From Pyrinomonadaceae bacterium (GTDB taxonomy: Bacteria > Acidobacteriota > Blastocatellia > Pyrinomonadales > Pyrinomonadaceae), in the NCBI GenBank assembly GCA_019694395.1, contig JAIBCC010000035.1:1-59685 (forward strand): 59,685 bases of DNA, given 5' to 3'. The notes beneath the pieces were generated by a model. That model saw only the letters and a program-made list of their open reading frames with translations. It was not told the origin of the DNA and made no database searches. Below are positions 17,701-27,100 of the stretch, in pieces (position 1 is the first letter of the stretch; every line of letters starts with the position of its first letter). The position numbers were made by a program, and so were the translations under genes.

Positions 17701-17741
17701 AAGGAAATCAGTCTTTAAGAATTATTTAGGTTGATTTCCTT
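17701..17741 (+). promoter_or_regulatory. Intercistronic hairpin between subunit and chaperone genes
   Basis: AAGGAAATCA (17701-17710) pairs perfectly with TGATTTCCTT (17732-17741). There is no T run. In operons for surface structures such stems often stabilise the upstream message or partly stop transcription so that the subunit is made in excess over chaperone and outer-membrane protein. Confidence 0.55.
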
Positions 17742-17772
17742 AAATTAAAACAATTCTGTTAGAGATACGATT

Positions 17773-18621
17773 ATGAAGTCATCCAAATCTTTTATTCAAA
17801 CTATTTATATTTGTTTCATAATTTTGAGTTGTTTAGTTATTTCGAAGGCACAAACAGCTCAACAAGGCTCTATAGCAATTACTCCTGCTTCAATTGATGC
17901 AACGGTTAAAAGTGGAGCCAGTTATACTCAAACCTTTACTATTACGAATAATACAGATGCTCGTCTTCAATTTCAGTGTTCGATTGAAGATATGGGATAT
18001 GACGAAAATAATCGCCGGATAACCGGACGACCCGGAACGCTCCCACGTTCTGCTTCGCCTTGGGTGCAGTTTACTCCAAGCGAAATTTCGATTGAACCTC
18101 ATGCCTCGCAAACAGTTAAAGCCGTAATCACCATTCCTCAGGATGCCGCCGGTAGTTTTTTTACCGTTCCGGTTTTTCAGGGAATGCCGGTTGAAAAATA
18201 CGTTTCAAATGTTAAAGTTTCAACTGCTAATTCAACCGCCAACATTGGTATAAAATTTCGGGGTTTGATTTTATTGACCACCGAAAAAGGTGCTGAATAT
18301 AACATTGAAATATTAGACGGAAAAATTATTCCTCCCACAAATTCCTCAGAATTAGAACTAACCCTCAATTTAAGAAATCGCGGAACGGCTCACGCCAGAG
18401 TTCGGGGAGCTTTTGCAATCCTCAATTCCTCAGGAGCTTTGGTTGGTCGCGGAAACATTGATGAAAAAAGGTATTTACCGGCGCAAAATGATGCAATTAA
18501 AGCAAAATGGGCAGGCGAATTACCTTCCGGAAATTATACCTGTGTGACAACTCTCAGCTATAACCGTGTTGGTTTAGAACCATTTTCGATGGTTTATGAA
18601 CTTCCGTTCACAGTCAAATAA
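17773..18621 (+). CDS. Periplasmic Ig-fold chaperone-like protein
   Basis: 282 residues with a signal peptide (about 1-26, ending VISKA before QT). The N-terminal half (GSIAITPASIDATVKSGAS, then TFTITNNTDARL) has the strand pattern of fimbrial chaperones and DUF916-like Ig domains: a conserved opening strand, then an NNT turn. A second beta domain (about 165-282) contains LNLRNRGTAHARVRGAF and ends EPFSMVYELPFTVK. It probably holds or delivers the secreted subunit from the preceding gene to the barrel protein from the next gene, 16 bases downstream. The classic PapD Arg-Lys pair cannot be confirmed by eye, so membership of the true PapD family is uncertain. Confidence 0.65.
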   Translation: MKSSKSFIQTIYICFIILSCLVISKAQTAQQGSIAITPASIDATVKSGASYTQTFTITNNTDARLQFQCSIEDMGYDENNRRITGRPGTLPRSASPWVQFTPSEISIEPHASQTVKAVITIPQDAAGSFFTVPVFQGMPVEKYVSNVKVSTANSTANIGIKFRGLILLTTEKGAEYNIEILDGKIIPPTNSSELELTLNLRNRGTAHARVRGAFAILNSSGALVGRGNIDEKRYLPAQNDAIKAKWAGELPSGNYTCVTTLSYNRVGLEPFSMVYELPFTVK

Positions 18622-18637
18622 TTAATGGGAGAAAGCA

Positions 18638-21607
18638 ATGTTTATCAAGAAAAAACTAACCCCTCAACAAAAACGATTGAGAAAATATTCAACCAGAGCT
18701 TTTTGGGTTTTGTTGGTTTTGGTTCTGGGAACATTTTCAATTTGGGTAACTCAAAAAACACTTTCGGCAGGAAGTGTAACAAACTCACGTCCGATTTTTC
18801 TTTCCACCAAAAATCTGCCAACTCCGGTTCCGCCCAAAGCCCCCACTCCGGCACCCACCAATGTTTCGATCCCAAGTGAACAAGCCACACGAATTAAAGT
18901 TACACTTGGCGAAACCCGCGAAATTCCGATTGTTGCTGGTATGACCTCAGCCGTAGCCGTTTCCCCGGAAATTGCTGCCGCCCAGATTAAAAACGGGAAT
19001 TTATTATCAGTCACCGGAATAAAAGTTGGAGAAACGATTGTGTTGATTTCGGATAAACAAAAACGGTCCACTATTATGGTTCAAGTTGTCGGAAAACCTT
19101 TAACAACCGAGCGCAAAAGTAGTGAACCCGCTCAACCGCTTCAAACGGAATCTGACAAAACCTCCGGCTCATTTACCTCAGGATACTCGGTTGGAATTAA
19201 CGGAAATCCCTCAGTCTTACATCAAAATGTCGAAGTTCGGCGAAAATTATCAAATAACCGCACCCTCCGAATTTCCGGCGAAATGTTCAAATCAATTGGC
19301 GGCGACGAAATTAACAGGTCTTTTTCCAAGGTCAATCAATTTGGATTAAACCGAATTGCAGTTGGAATTGATTCAAAGGACAAAACAATTGATCTTTTGG
19401 ACAGTCAGGTTAATCTTTCGTCGCTTAGTCTTAACAATTATACAATGCGGGGTTTTCACTATGTTTCAGCCCCAAAACCCTCTTCAAACTCAAATTTACT
19501 CGAACAAGGGGTAGAAATTTTTGCAGGTCTTTCCCGCCCTTCACTGGCTTTTTATGACGATAAACAGGGAAGTTTTGCCGGAGCAATGGTTCCGGTGGTC
19601 AAGGGTAAAAGTTGGCAGGTCCGTGCAGGGATGACTTATGTTTCACCCGAAAAAAACAATAAACCGGAAAAAGGCGGAACAGTTTTGCAAGTGACAGGCA
19701 AATTTGCACCAAGTGAAAAATTTTCTGCCGATTCTGAACTGGAATATGCTGAAAATGCTTTTTCATGGCGAGCAAGGGCAGACTTAAAAATCTCACAAAT
19801 TAATGCTTTCGGGGAAATTATCCGGCTTGATAAAAATACGCCGTTCAGCAGGATCGGAGCACAGCCTGATGGTAATAAAGCAGAGTTACTTTCATTTTAT
19901 TGGCGACCTGCCAACCGTTTTGGAGCTTCGGTTAATTATAATCATTCTGAAATTGGGCGAACTCAAAAATCAGGATTTATTAAATTTGAACGAACTAATT
20001 TTTCTGCAAATTTTAACTTCAAATTAAATCATAACTCCAACTTCATCCTTCGTTTTTTGGAGCAAAAGTTTGAGTCCTTACTTCCCGGAACCTCGTCCAA
20101 AGTTCAAATTGAAAGCCGCAGTTTGAGTTTTGCTCAAAATTTACGATTTAGAGAGCATTGGACAAATAATTTTGAAGCCCGTTTGAATTTCAGCCGGGAA
20201 GCTGATGCAAAAACTGAATTGGAAAACGGATTTAGTGTAAGGGAACAATTGCGTTTTTCCTTTTCCAGAAATTCGATCAGCGGTTTTTTGAATTACTCCC
20301 ACAAAACTCCCACATTAACCAGCTTGATAATTCGTGATCCTCAGCTTTTACCTTCTGCTCTGCAATCAGCTTTTACCTCGGATTCAGCCCGATTTTTACA
20401 ACTTTATCAGGATAAGTTGGCTTATCTGCTGCCGAGTGTGGAATTACCCCAAACCCGTAATCTGGATGCCGGAATTTCACTTCAAACCAGCCTTTCAAAA
20501 TTTGATGTAACGACTGAAGCACGCTTTAACAAAAGCGAATTCTTTACTCAACAAAATAATAATTTCGTAACTTCCGCCGGAGTTGGGATCAGAATTGATA
20601 ATTCAAATTATGTGCAGGTTAATGCCTGGAAATCTTTTGGTGATAATAAACAATCCGCCCTCGTTTTCTCCTATACACATACTTTCGGTGGAAGCGGCGG
20701 CAAAGGCTTCAGCCTGACAAGATTGTTGGGTTTTGATAAGGGAAAAATTGAAGGTCGGGTTTATTTTGATTTGAACGGAAACGGTAAGGATGATTCAGAT
20801 GAACCCGGCGTTGGCGGCGTAACCATTAAAATCAATGAAAAACGAACCATCAAAACCGATATTTACGGTCGGTATTCATTTTCTGAACACGAAGGAAATT
20901 TCAAATTGGAAATGGTATCTCCAGATTTAGGTGTTAAATTGCGAGCAACCGGAACAACCCAAGCTCAGGTTATTTTGGTTTCAGGAATGACTCAGAAAGT
21001 AAGTTTCGGGGTTTCTGATTTCGGTTTTATTTCGGGACAAATTTTCAATAATTTATCAATGATAGGTAAAACTTCATCTGCTAATTTGCCCGGCATCAAG
21101 GGTATCAAAATGAAACTGAAATCAAACGATCCGAATATGGCAAATTTTTCGACTGAATCATATACCGCCGCCAATGGAGTTTACGAATTTCGCAATCTGC
21201 GTCCCGGTGAATACACACTTGAACTTGATACTGCGACTTTGCCGCCAAATTTCAAAACTCCTTCTCAAACAGTTTGGTCGGTGAGGGTTAATCCTCTGCT
21301 TGGGTTTTATTTCGATGTTTTATTAGAAGCCCAAAGATCGGTCATTGGTGTTGTTTATATTGACAGAAATAATAACGGAAAATTTGATTTTCAGATAGAT
21401 CAACCGGTTCCGTCAGCAATAATTACTGCTGAAAATCAAACCGCAGTCTCCGGTGAAAACGGTTCTTATCTTTTAAGAAATTTGCCGGCTGGAAAACTAA
21501 GATTGTTTGCCCGTTCACAAAATAATTCAGAAAGTTCTCCGGTTTTAATAGAGTTTGGTGCAGAACCGGCAACAAAACGAGATATTAACCTTGCAGTGAG
21601 TCAATAA
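18638..21607 (+). CDS. Large usher-like outer-membrane protein with a pilus-assembly (CpaC-type) N-terminal domain and SdrD/CarboxypepD-like repeats
   Basis: 989 residues, in order: a basic N-terminus with a hydrophobic signal or anchor (about 21-40); a Pro-rich linker (57-80); a domain at about 84-152 (RIKVTLGETREIPI, VAVSPEIAAAQIKNGNLLSV) resembling the T2SS-T3SS_pil_N domain at the front of CpaC/RcpA secretins; about 500 residues (185-690) of alternating amphipathic strands typical of an outer-membrane barrel; then three beta-sandwich modules (about 705-780, 800-890, 903-970) of SdrD-B/carboxypeptidase-regulatory type, with calcium-loop-like YFDLNGNGKDDSDE and YIDRNNNGKFDFQID. No secretin or standard usher signature is seen. 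Its place after subunit and chaperone genes suggests an usher or assembly platform. A start at 18638 fits the GGAGAAAG just upstream. Confidence 0.65.
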   Translation: MFIKKKLTPQQKRLRKYSTRAFWVLLVLVLGTFSIWVTQKTLSAGSVTNSRPIFLSTKNLPTPVPPKAPTPAPTNVSIPSEQATRIKVTLGETREIPIVAGMTSAVAVSPEIAAAQIKNGNLLSVTGIKVGETIVLISDKQKRSTIMVQVVGKPLTTERKSSEPAQPLQTESDKTSGSFTSGYSVGINGNPSVLHQNVEVRRKLSNNRTLRISGEMFKSIGGDEINRSFSKVNQFGLNRIAVGIDSKDKTIDLLDSQVNLSSLSLNNYTMRGFHYVSAPKPSSNSNLLEQGVEIFAGLSRPSLAFYDDKQGSFAGAMVPVVKGKSWQVRAGMTYVSPEKNNKPEKGGTVLQVTGKFAPSEKFSADSELEYAENAFSWRARADLKISQINAFGEIIRLDKNTPFSRIGAQPDGNKAELLSFYWRPANRFGASVNYNHSEIGRTQKSGFIKFERTNFSANFNFKLNHNSNFILRFLEQKFESLLPGTSSKVQIESRSLSFAQNLRFREHWTNNFEARLNFSREADAKTELENGFSVREQLRFSFSRNSISGFLNYSHKTPTLTSLIIRDPQLLPSALQSAFTSDSARFLQLYQDKLAYLLPSVELPQTRNLDAGISLQTSLSKFDVTTEARFNKSEFFTQQNNNFVTSAGVGIRIDNSNYVQVNAWKSFGDNKQSALVFSYTHTFGGSGGKGFSLTRLLGFDKGKIEGRVYFDLNGNGKDDSDEPGVGGVTIKINEKRTIKTDIYGRYSFSEHEGNFKLEMVSPDLGVKLRATGTTQAQVILVSGMTQKVSFGVSDFGFISGQIFNNLSMIGKTSSANLPGIKGIKMKLKSNDPNMANFSTESYTAANGVYEFRNLRPGEYTLELDTATLPPNFKTPSQTVWSVRVNPLLGFYFDVLLEAQRSVIGVVYIDRNNNGKFDFQIDQPVPSAIITAENQTAVSGENGSYLLRNLPAGKLRLFARSQNNSESSPVLIEFGAEPATKRDINLAVSQ

Positions 21608-21611
21608 AATT

Positions 21612-22334
21612 GTGAAGAAAATGAATAAAGCAAAAGATTTTAAGCAAATTCAAAAGACGATTCTTTTCATCGGATCACCCCAACAATGGTTGAGCGAAAG
21701 CATTAAAATGTTTGAAAAAAACAAACAGATCGTGTTAGTTGCTTTGACCGGAGATGAAGGTTATCTAATGGCACAATGTGACACTCCCGATCTGATAATC
21801 TGCGAATTTAATTTAACTGATATGTCGGGTATAGAATTTTGTCAGCTTATTCGCCAGGACGAAGAATTGTGCAGAGTTCCTATTATTCTGGTCAATGATC
21901 AACAGCAAAATATTGAACAGATTATTGATGATTTTGAATCAGGAATCAGAGATGAATTAACGGTTTGCTGCAATCTGGAATTAAAAAAAGCGACTTTAGC
22001 ATCCGGCAGCAAATTTCTTAATCACTCATTGGAAGATTCATATCAACTATTATGTGCCCGCCATGAGCTTTTGACCGAAATGATAAAAGATACAAGCGAT
22101 TTGATAAAGGCACTGGATATTGAGCATAGTTTTAACAATTTTATTTATCATCCGAGTTTTAACACCCAGCTTAATAATCGAATTGAATCAGGTATGGTAA
22201 TAATTGACGGATTAAAATGTCTGTTAGCCGAACAATCCAACCATTTAAATGAATTAGCCAGAACCTTAGATCAGCAGTTTACCGGGCTGCAAACCTACTT
22301 TTTAGAAAATATCGCAATATTTAGGAGTAAATGA
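21612..22334 (+). CDS. Pseudo-receiver protein with Glu at the phosphorylation site
   Basis: 240 residues. About residues 15-130 follow the receiver fold (TILFIGSPQQWLSESIKMF, then PDLIICEFNLTDMSGIEF), but the acidic pocket near the N-terminus (normally DD) reads GS and the phosphoacceptor Asp is replaced by Glu (CEFNL). Glu can mimic a phosphorylated Asp, so the protein may be permanently in one state or work without phosphorylation. The rest (about 135-240) is predicted helical and not recognised. It starts four bases after the barrel gene (GTG 21612; ATG 21621 is an alternative) and overlaps the winged-helix gene by four bases. The two could act together as a split OmpR-type regulator for the operon. 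Confidence 0.65.
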   Translation: MKKMNKAKDFKQIQKTILFIGSPQQWLSESIKMFEKNKQIVLVALTGDEGYLMAQCDTPDLIICEFNLTDMSGIEFCQLIRQDEELCRVPIILVNDQQQNIEQIIDDFESGIRDELTVCCNLELKKATLASGSKFLNHSLEDSYQLLCARHELLTEMIKDTSDLIKALDIEHSFNNFIYHPSFNTQLNNRIESGMVIIDGLKCLLAEQSNHLNELARTLDQQFTGLQTYFLENIAIFRSK

Positions 22335-22840
22335 TAATTATGACCGCCAACCACATTCATTATAAATTCGGAAGTTTTCTGTTAGACACGCAAAGTGGAT
22401 TATTGTTTAAAGATAAGGAGATTGTTCCATTAAACCAACGTTCATTTAAAGTTCTGGAATTGTTAGTTAAGAACACCGGATGTCTGGTAACAAAAAAGGA
22501 TTTTATGGAGACGGTTTGGAAAGATTGTTATGTGGTAGAAGGGAATTTAACCGTAGCAATCAACGGATTACGGAAAATCCTGCATCAGGAAAGCAAATTT
22601 TTTATTGAAACATTTTCCGGACGGGGATACCGTTTCATAGGCGAAGTTGAGGAGGTTACGGTTGTCCATCCACCAACCCGGAATCAATTAAATTTGACAT
22701 TTGTAGAAGGAAACAATTATATTTCTGAGACTCCCCAAAATTTTGAAATTACAGGGTTAAATAATTTTTCGCAGACCAATACTTTTAATAAATTTTTTAA
22801 TTATTTTACAAATTTTACTAAATTTAAAAGAAAGCATTAG
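22331..22840 (+). CDS. Stand-alone OmpR/CadC-type winged-helix DNA-binding protein
   Basis: 169 residues. The Trans_reg_C domain covers about residues 8-110 (RSFKVLELLVKNTG, DFMETVWKDCYVVEGN, LRKILHQ, SGRGYRFIGEV). The remaining 60 residues are rich in Asn, Phe and Thr and not recognised. There is no receiver and no membrane segment. The start ATG at 22331 shares ATGA with the stop of the pseudo-receiver gene, implying coupled translation. It is clearly related to the protein at 3362-3865. Likely role: DNA-binding half of a two-gene regulator of the secretion-type operon or of its own locus. Confidence 0.75.
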   Translation: MIIMTANHIHYKFGSFLLDTQSGLLFKDKEIVPLNQRSFKVLELLVKNTGCLVTKKDFMETVWKDCYVVEGNLTVAINGLRKILHQESKFFIETFSGRGYRFIGEVEEVTVVHPPTRNQLNLTFVEGNNYISETPQNFEITGLNNFSQTNTFNKFFNYFTNFTKFKRKH

Positions 22841-22921
22841 TTGTGGTTTTGGTTATTAGTGAATTTTGGGAAATAAAGACAAGTAATCCCACTCTGTCGA
22901 AAAGAGAATTTAGTAACGATA

Positions 22922-23485
22922 ATGGAATTACTTTCAGACTTTAGTTGCCAATATATAATTAATTCAGACGACGAAATAGTTTTTGTAAACGAAGATTGGC
23001 AAAATTTCGCTGTTGCCGCAAATGCCTCAAACCTTTTATCCGACAAAATTCTTCAGCAAAGTATTTGGAATTTCATCACCGATCTGTCAACCATCTACCT
23101 TTATCGTGAAATCCTGAAAAAAGTAAGAACCGGGGATCCGATAAAATTCAATATTCGTTGTGACTCAGCAGAGTTTAAAAGACTTATCGAAATCAACATA
23201 TCGCCCCAACCAAATGATGGCGTTCATTTTGAGAACCGAATTCTGAAAATGGAAAAACGTTCCCCGCAGGATATTTTTAAAATTGATATTCCAAGATCAA
23301 ATAAAATAGTTGTTATTTGTTCTTGGTGTAATCGGATTAATTTGGAAAAAAATAAATGGGTCGAGATTGAAAGCGCAGTTAAAGATTCTGAAATTTTTAG
23401 TCAGGAATTACTTCCGCAGTTATCACATGGAATGTGCCAGGATTGTTTTGAAAAAATCTCCCGCCAAATCGATTCGGTTATCTAA
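22922..23485 (+). CDS. PAS-domain protein with a C-terminal CxxC/CxxC motif
   Basis: 187 residues. The N-terminal 110 have a PAS-like pattern (YIINSDDEIVFVNEDWQNFA, then ILKKVRTGDPIKFNIRC). The C-terminus carries CSWCNRI (about 131-137), a Trp, and HGMCQDCF (about 170-177). This Cys-x-x-Cys ... His-Gly-x-Cys-x-x-Cys arrangement is found at the ends of many PAS kinases and regulators of environmental bacteria and probably binds a metal. There is no output domain, so it may be an adaptor sensor. It lies 81 bases after the winged-helix gene, possibly in the same transcript. Confidence 0.65.
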   Translation: MELLSDFSCQYIINSDDEIVFVNEDWQNFAVAANASNLLSDKILQQSIWNFITDLSTIYLYREILKKVRTGDPIKFNIRCDSAEFKRLIEINISPQPNDGVHFENRILKMEKRSPQDIFKIDIPRSNKIVVICSWCNRINLEKNKWVEIESAVKDSEIFSQELLPQLSHGMCQDCFEKISRQIDSVI

Positions 23486-24118
23486 ACAAACATAAAACCT
23501 TTTAATTTATTGAGTAAAATCTGAATTTTTTTTCAAATAACAAAGGAAAATTCTCGACAATTTCATTTTTAAGGTGTATTGTTCTTGTATTATTTGACAA
23601 GACACAAGTTTTGAAAATTTCTATATCAGTGCTTAATTTTCCAAGGTTTCGAGATTAGATAAGCGCGTATAGTATGCTCCCAAAGGCAGTAAAAGTTAGT
23701 TGTAGTTACCGTATTTTTGGAAGAATTACTTTGCCAACCAGTTGTTTAGTTAAAATATTTGAAAACCTTAAAGTCGTTAAAGAACCTTTCCTATATTTTG
23801 CCGGGAATATTGAAAAGTTGTTCCAACCCGATTTATGTTTAGTGTAAATCAAATATTTATTAAACAAAAATGCGATGGTTAATCGGAAAATCTAAATTAT
23901 CTACCAATAATTTATTTATTTCTCTGTCAAATCTTATCCTTCAGATAAAGCACAAAACGTTCCAAAACAGGAAGTTCCGGACAGAACTATGACTGGAGGT
24001 AAATGCTCTATGCTCTTGAGAAACGTATTTTAATTGCACAAATAAAAATCTAGAAAACAATAATAATTATCAGAAATCAGGTTTAATTTTTTAATCCTTG
24101 AGTTTGATTTAATTTGTA
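23486..24118. other. 633-base intergenic region before the large kinase gene
   Basis: I see no convincing gene. Features: a dyad TCTTGT/ACAAGA at 23583-23602, and a 16-codon ORF (24003-24053) behind a perfect TGGAGGT (23994-24000) that might be a leader peptide. A 57-codon frame at 23674-23847 has no ribosome site. Confidence 0.4.
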
Positions 24119-27100
24119 ATGAGTTATTCCCCCGACAAATTATCTCTGACTGAATATCTGCCCCAATCAGCAAGTATCTTCTCCATAATTGTTGGAATTT
24201 TGATATTTGTTTCCTGGGCGGATGGTGTTTCATTTTTACAAAACTTTATCCCCGGTTATTCTTCTCCTAAGCCCCTGAACGGCATCACTTTTATTTTTTC
24301 CGGCGTTTCGCTTTTATTCTTAAGCAATTCTTCAAAAAACTGGACAAGAAAGTTTGGTTTGATTTTTTCCGCAATTGTTTTATTAATTGGCGGACTGATT
24401 AGTTTTGAGAACATTTTTAACTATAACTTTGGAATAGATTTTTTATTTTCCGAGGATAAAATAAATCCCGATAATCTTTTGAATAAAGGAAAACCGGCAC
24501 CAACCACAGCACTCAGTTTTTTCTTTTTGGGTTTATCGTTAATTTTTCTCCGGCTAAAAGTAAAAAACAGTTTCTATATCAGCCAATTCTTTGCGCTTTT
24601 AGTAATAATGATCGCTTTTTTTGCGCTGTTAGGATTTGTTTTTGATACGCAGGGCTTTTATTTGAAACAACCCTTTGCAATTCCTTCACCTATTACTGTT
24701 TTAACACTTGTTTTTTTTGTAGTAGGGATTCTGTTTGTAAATAAGAACCAAGGTTTAACAGCTATTTTCTTCCGAAAAAGTTTGGGAGGATTGTTGTTTC
24801 GCCGTGGATTTCCATTGGTCATTGTCTTCCCATTTTTAATGAGCTGGTTCAGGTTAAACGGCTCATTTCCGAATAGTAATGAAGCACAATTTGAAATTGC
24901 TCTTTTTGCTTTCACTAATGTTTTGACCTTTTCATTTTTTCTGTATTGGATCGCAAATGTTTTGGATCGTTTGGACTTTAAAAGTAAAAACGATGATGCT
25001 GAATTAAGGAAATCAGCAGATGAATTTCGGGCATTGGTTCAGGCAACCTCTGAAATTGTTTGGACCAGAAAAGGGAATGAAACTAATGATGCGATTAAGA
25101 GTTGGTGGGAAGATTTAACCGGAATTAAATTCGATGAAAATCGCTTTGATGCGTTCCATCCTGATGATCGTGAGAAAGTTTTGAAAGTTTGGGAAAATGC
25201 CGAAAAGAAAAAGATCCCTTTTTATTTGGAATATCGGGTCCAGTCAAAATCAGGAAATTATCGTTTTCTTTCGGTTAGAGGAGTTCCAATTTTTAATGAA
25301 GATGGGGAATTTCGTCAATGGATGGGAACCATTAATGATATAACCGAAAAAAAACTTGCCGAAGCAGAAATTTATAAACTTGCGGCGATAGTTGAATCAT
25401 CCGAGGATGCAATTATCAGTAAAGACTTTGACGGCAAGATTTTAAGTTGGAATAAGGGAGCGGAAAGACTTTTCGGTTATACCGCGACTGAGGCAATTGG
25501 TCAGAATATTGAAATAATTTTTCCACCCGAACTATTTAATCAAGAAAGCGAGATCATTGAAAAAATAAGGAAAGGTGAATATATTGCAAATGAAGAAGCA
25601 ATTAGAAGAAGAAAGGATGGAACCGAAATTGCAATTTCATTAACCGTTTCGCCAATAAAAAATTCAAATGCTGAAATTATCGGTATTTCAAAGATAGCCC
25701 GGGATATTACTAATCGAAAAAAAGCCGAAGCCGATAATAAACGACTATTAAAAGATTTAGCTGATATTAAATTTGCGCTGGACGAATCCTCAATCGTTGC
25801 GATTACGGATCAAAAAGGAAAAATAACTTATGTGAACGACAAATTCTGCGAAATTTCGGGTTATTCCAGAACGGAATTATTAGGTCAGGATCATCGGATA
25901 ATTAATTCTTCATATCATTCCAAAGATTTCATTCGAGATCTTTGGAAAACAATTTCGAGCGGAAAAGTTTGGAAAGGAGAAATAAAAAACAAGGCAAAAA
26001 ACGGAACTTTTTACTGGGTTGATACCACCATTGTTCCTTTTCTAAATGAATTCGGTAATCCCTATCAATATGTTGCTATCCGAACCGATATTACGTCCCG
26101 CAAGAATTTTGAAGAAGCCTTACGTGAATCCGAAGGTAAATTAAGACTTTTTGTTGAATATGCACCGGCTTCGGTAGCTATGTTCGATCTGGAAATGAAT
26201 TATTTGGCTGCCAGCCGGCATTGGTTAACTGATTATAATTTGAAGGAAGAAATTATCGGTCGCAATCATTACGAGATTTTTCCCGAAATTTCTGATAATT
26301 GGAAAGAAATTCACCAAAGATGTTTGAAAGGAGAAGTAGTAAAGTCAGAAGAAGATAAATTTATCAGACAAGATGGTTCGGTTAGTTGGTTAAAGTGGGA
26401 GGTTCGTCCTTGGTTTGATTCCGAGGACAAAATCGGAGGTTTAATCCTTTTTACCGAGGACATTACTGATAACAAGAAAAATCAGGAAGCCCTGAGAAAA
26501 AGTGAAGAAAGTTATCGGTTGCTTTTTGAAAATAATCCTTTTCCAATGTGGGTTTATGACTTTCAAACTTATAAATTTCTGGCTGTTAATAAGGCTGCAA
26601 CCATTCATTATGGTTACACAAAGAAAGAATTTTCTTCAATGACCATTATGGATATTCGTCCTGACGAGGATGTTCCATTTGTAGCTGAACAAATTAAGAG
26701 CCTGAAAAGTGATTTATTCAAAGGGGGAATCTGGCGGCATCGTAAAAAAGACGGTTCAATTATCTTTGTAGAAATAAATTCCCACGAAATTAATTTGGAT
26801 GGAACAAAATCCCGTCTTGTTTTGATCAATGACATAACTGAACGCAAAAAAGCAGAAGATGAGTTACGGTTGATTGAACAAAGACTAACTGAAACTTTAG
26901 ACGGAATGTTAGAGAGTTACATCATTATTGATTTCAATTGGCATTTATTATATCTCAATGAAAATGCGGCTCAGCAGGGAAAAATCTCAAAGGAAAACTT
27001 TCTTGGAAAAAAACTCAATGAAATTTATCCCAATTTTGAAGAAACCAGGATTTACTCTGTCTTCAAACAATGTATGGAGCAAAGAGTCGCCGCCCAACTC

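Noticed and set aside
23674..23847. A 57-codon ORF in the gap before the eight-PAS kinase
   Set aside because: It has no ribosome site and its product shows no domain pattern; a frame of this size is expected by chance.
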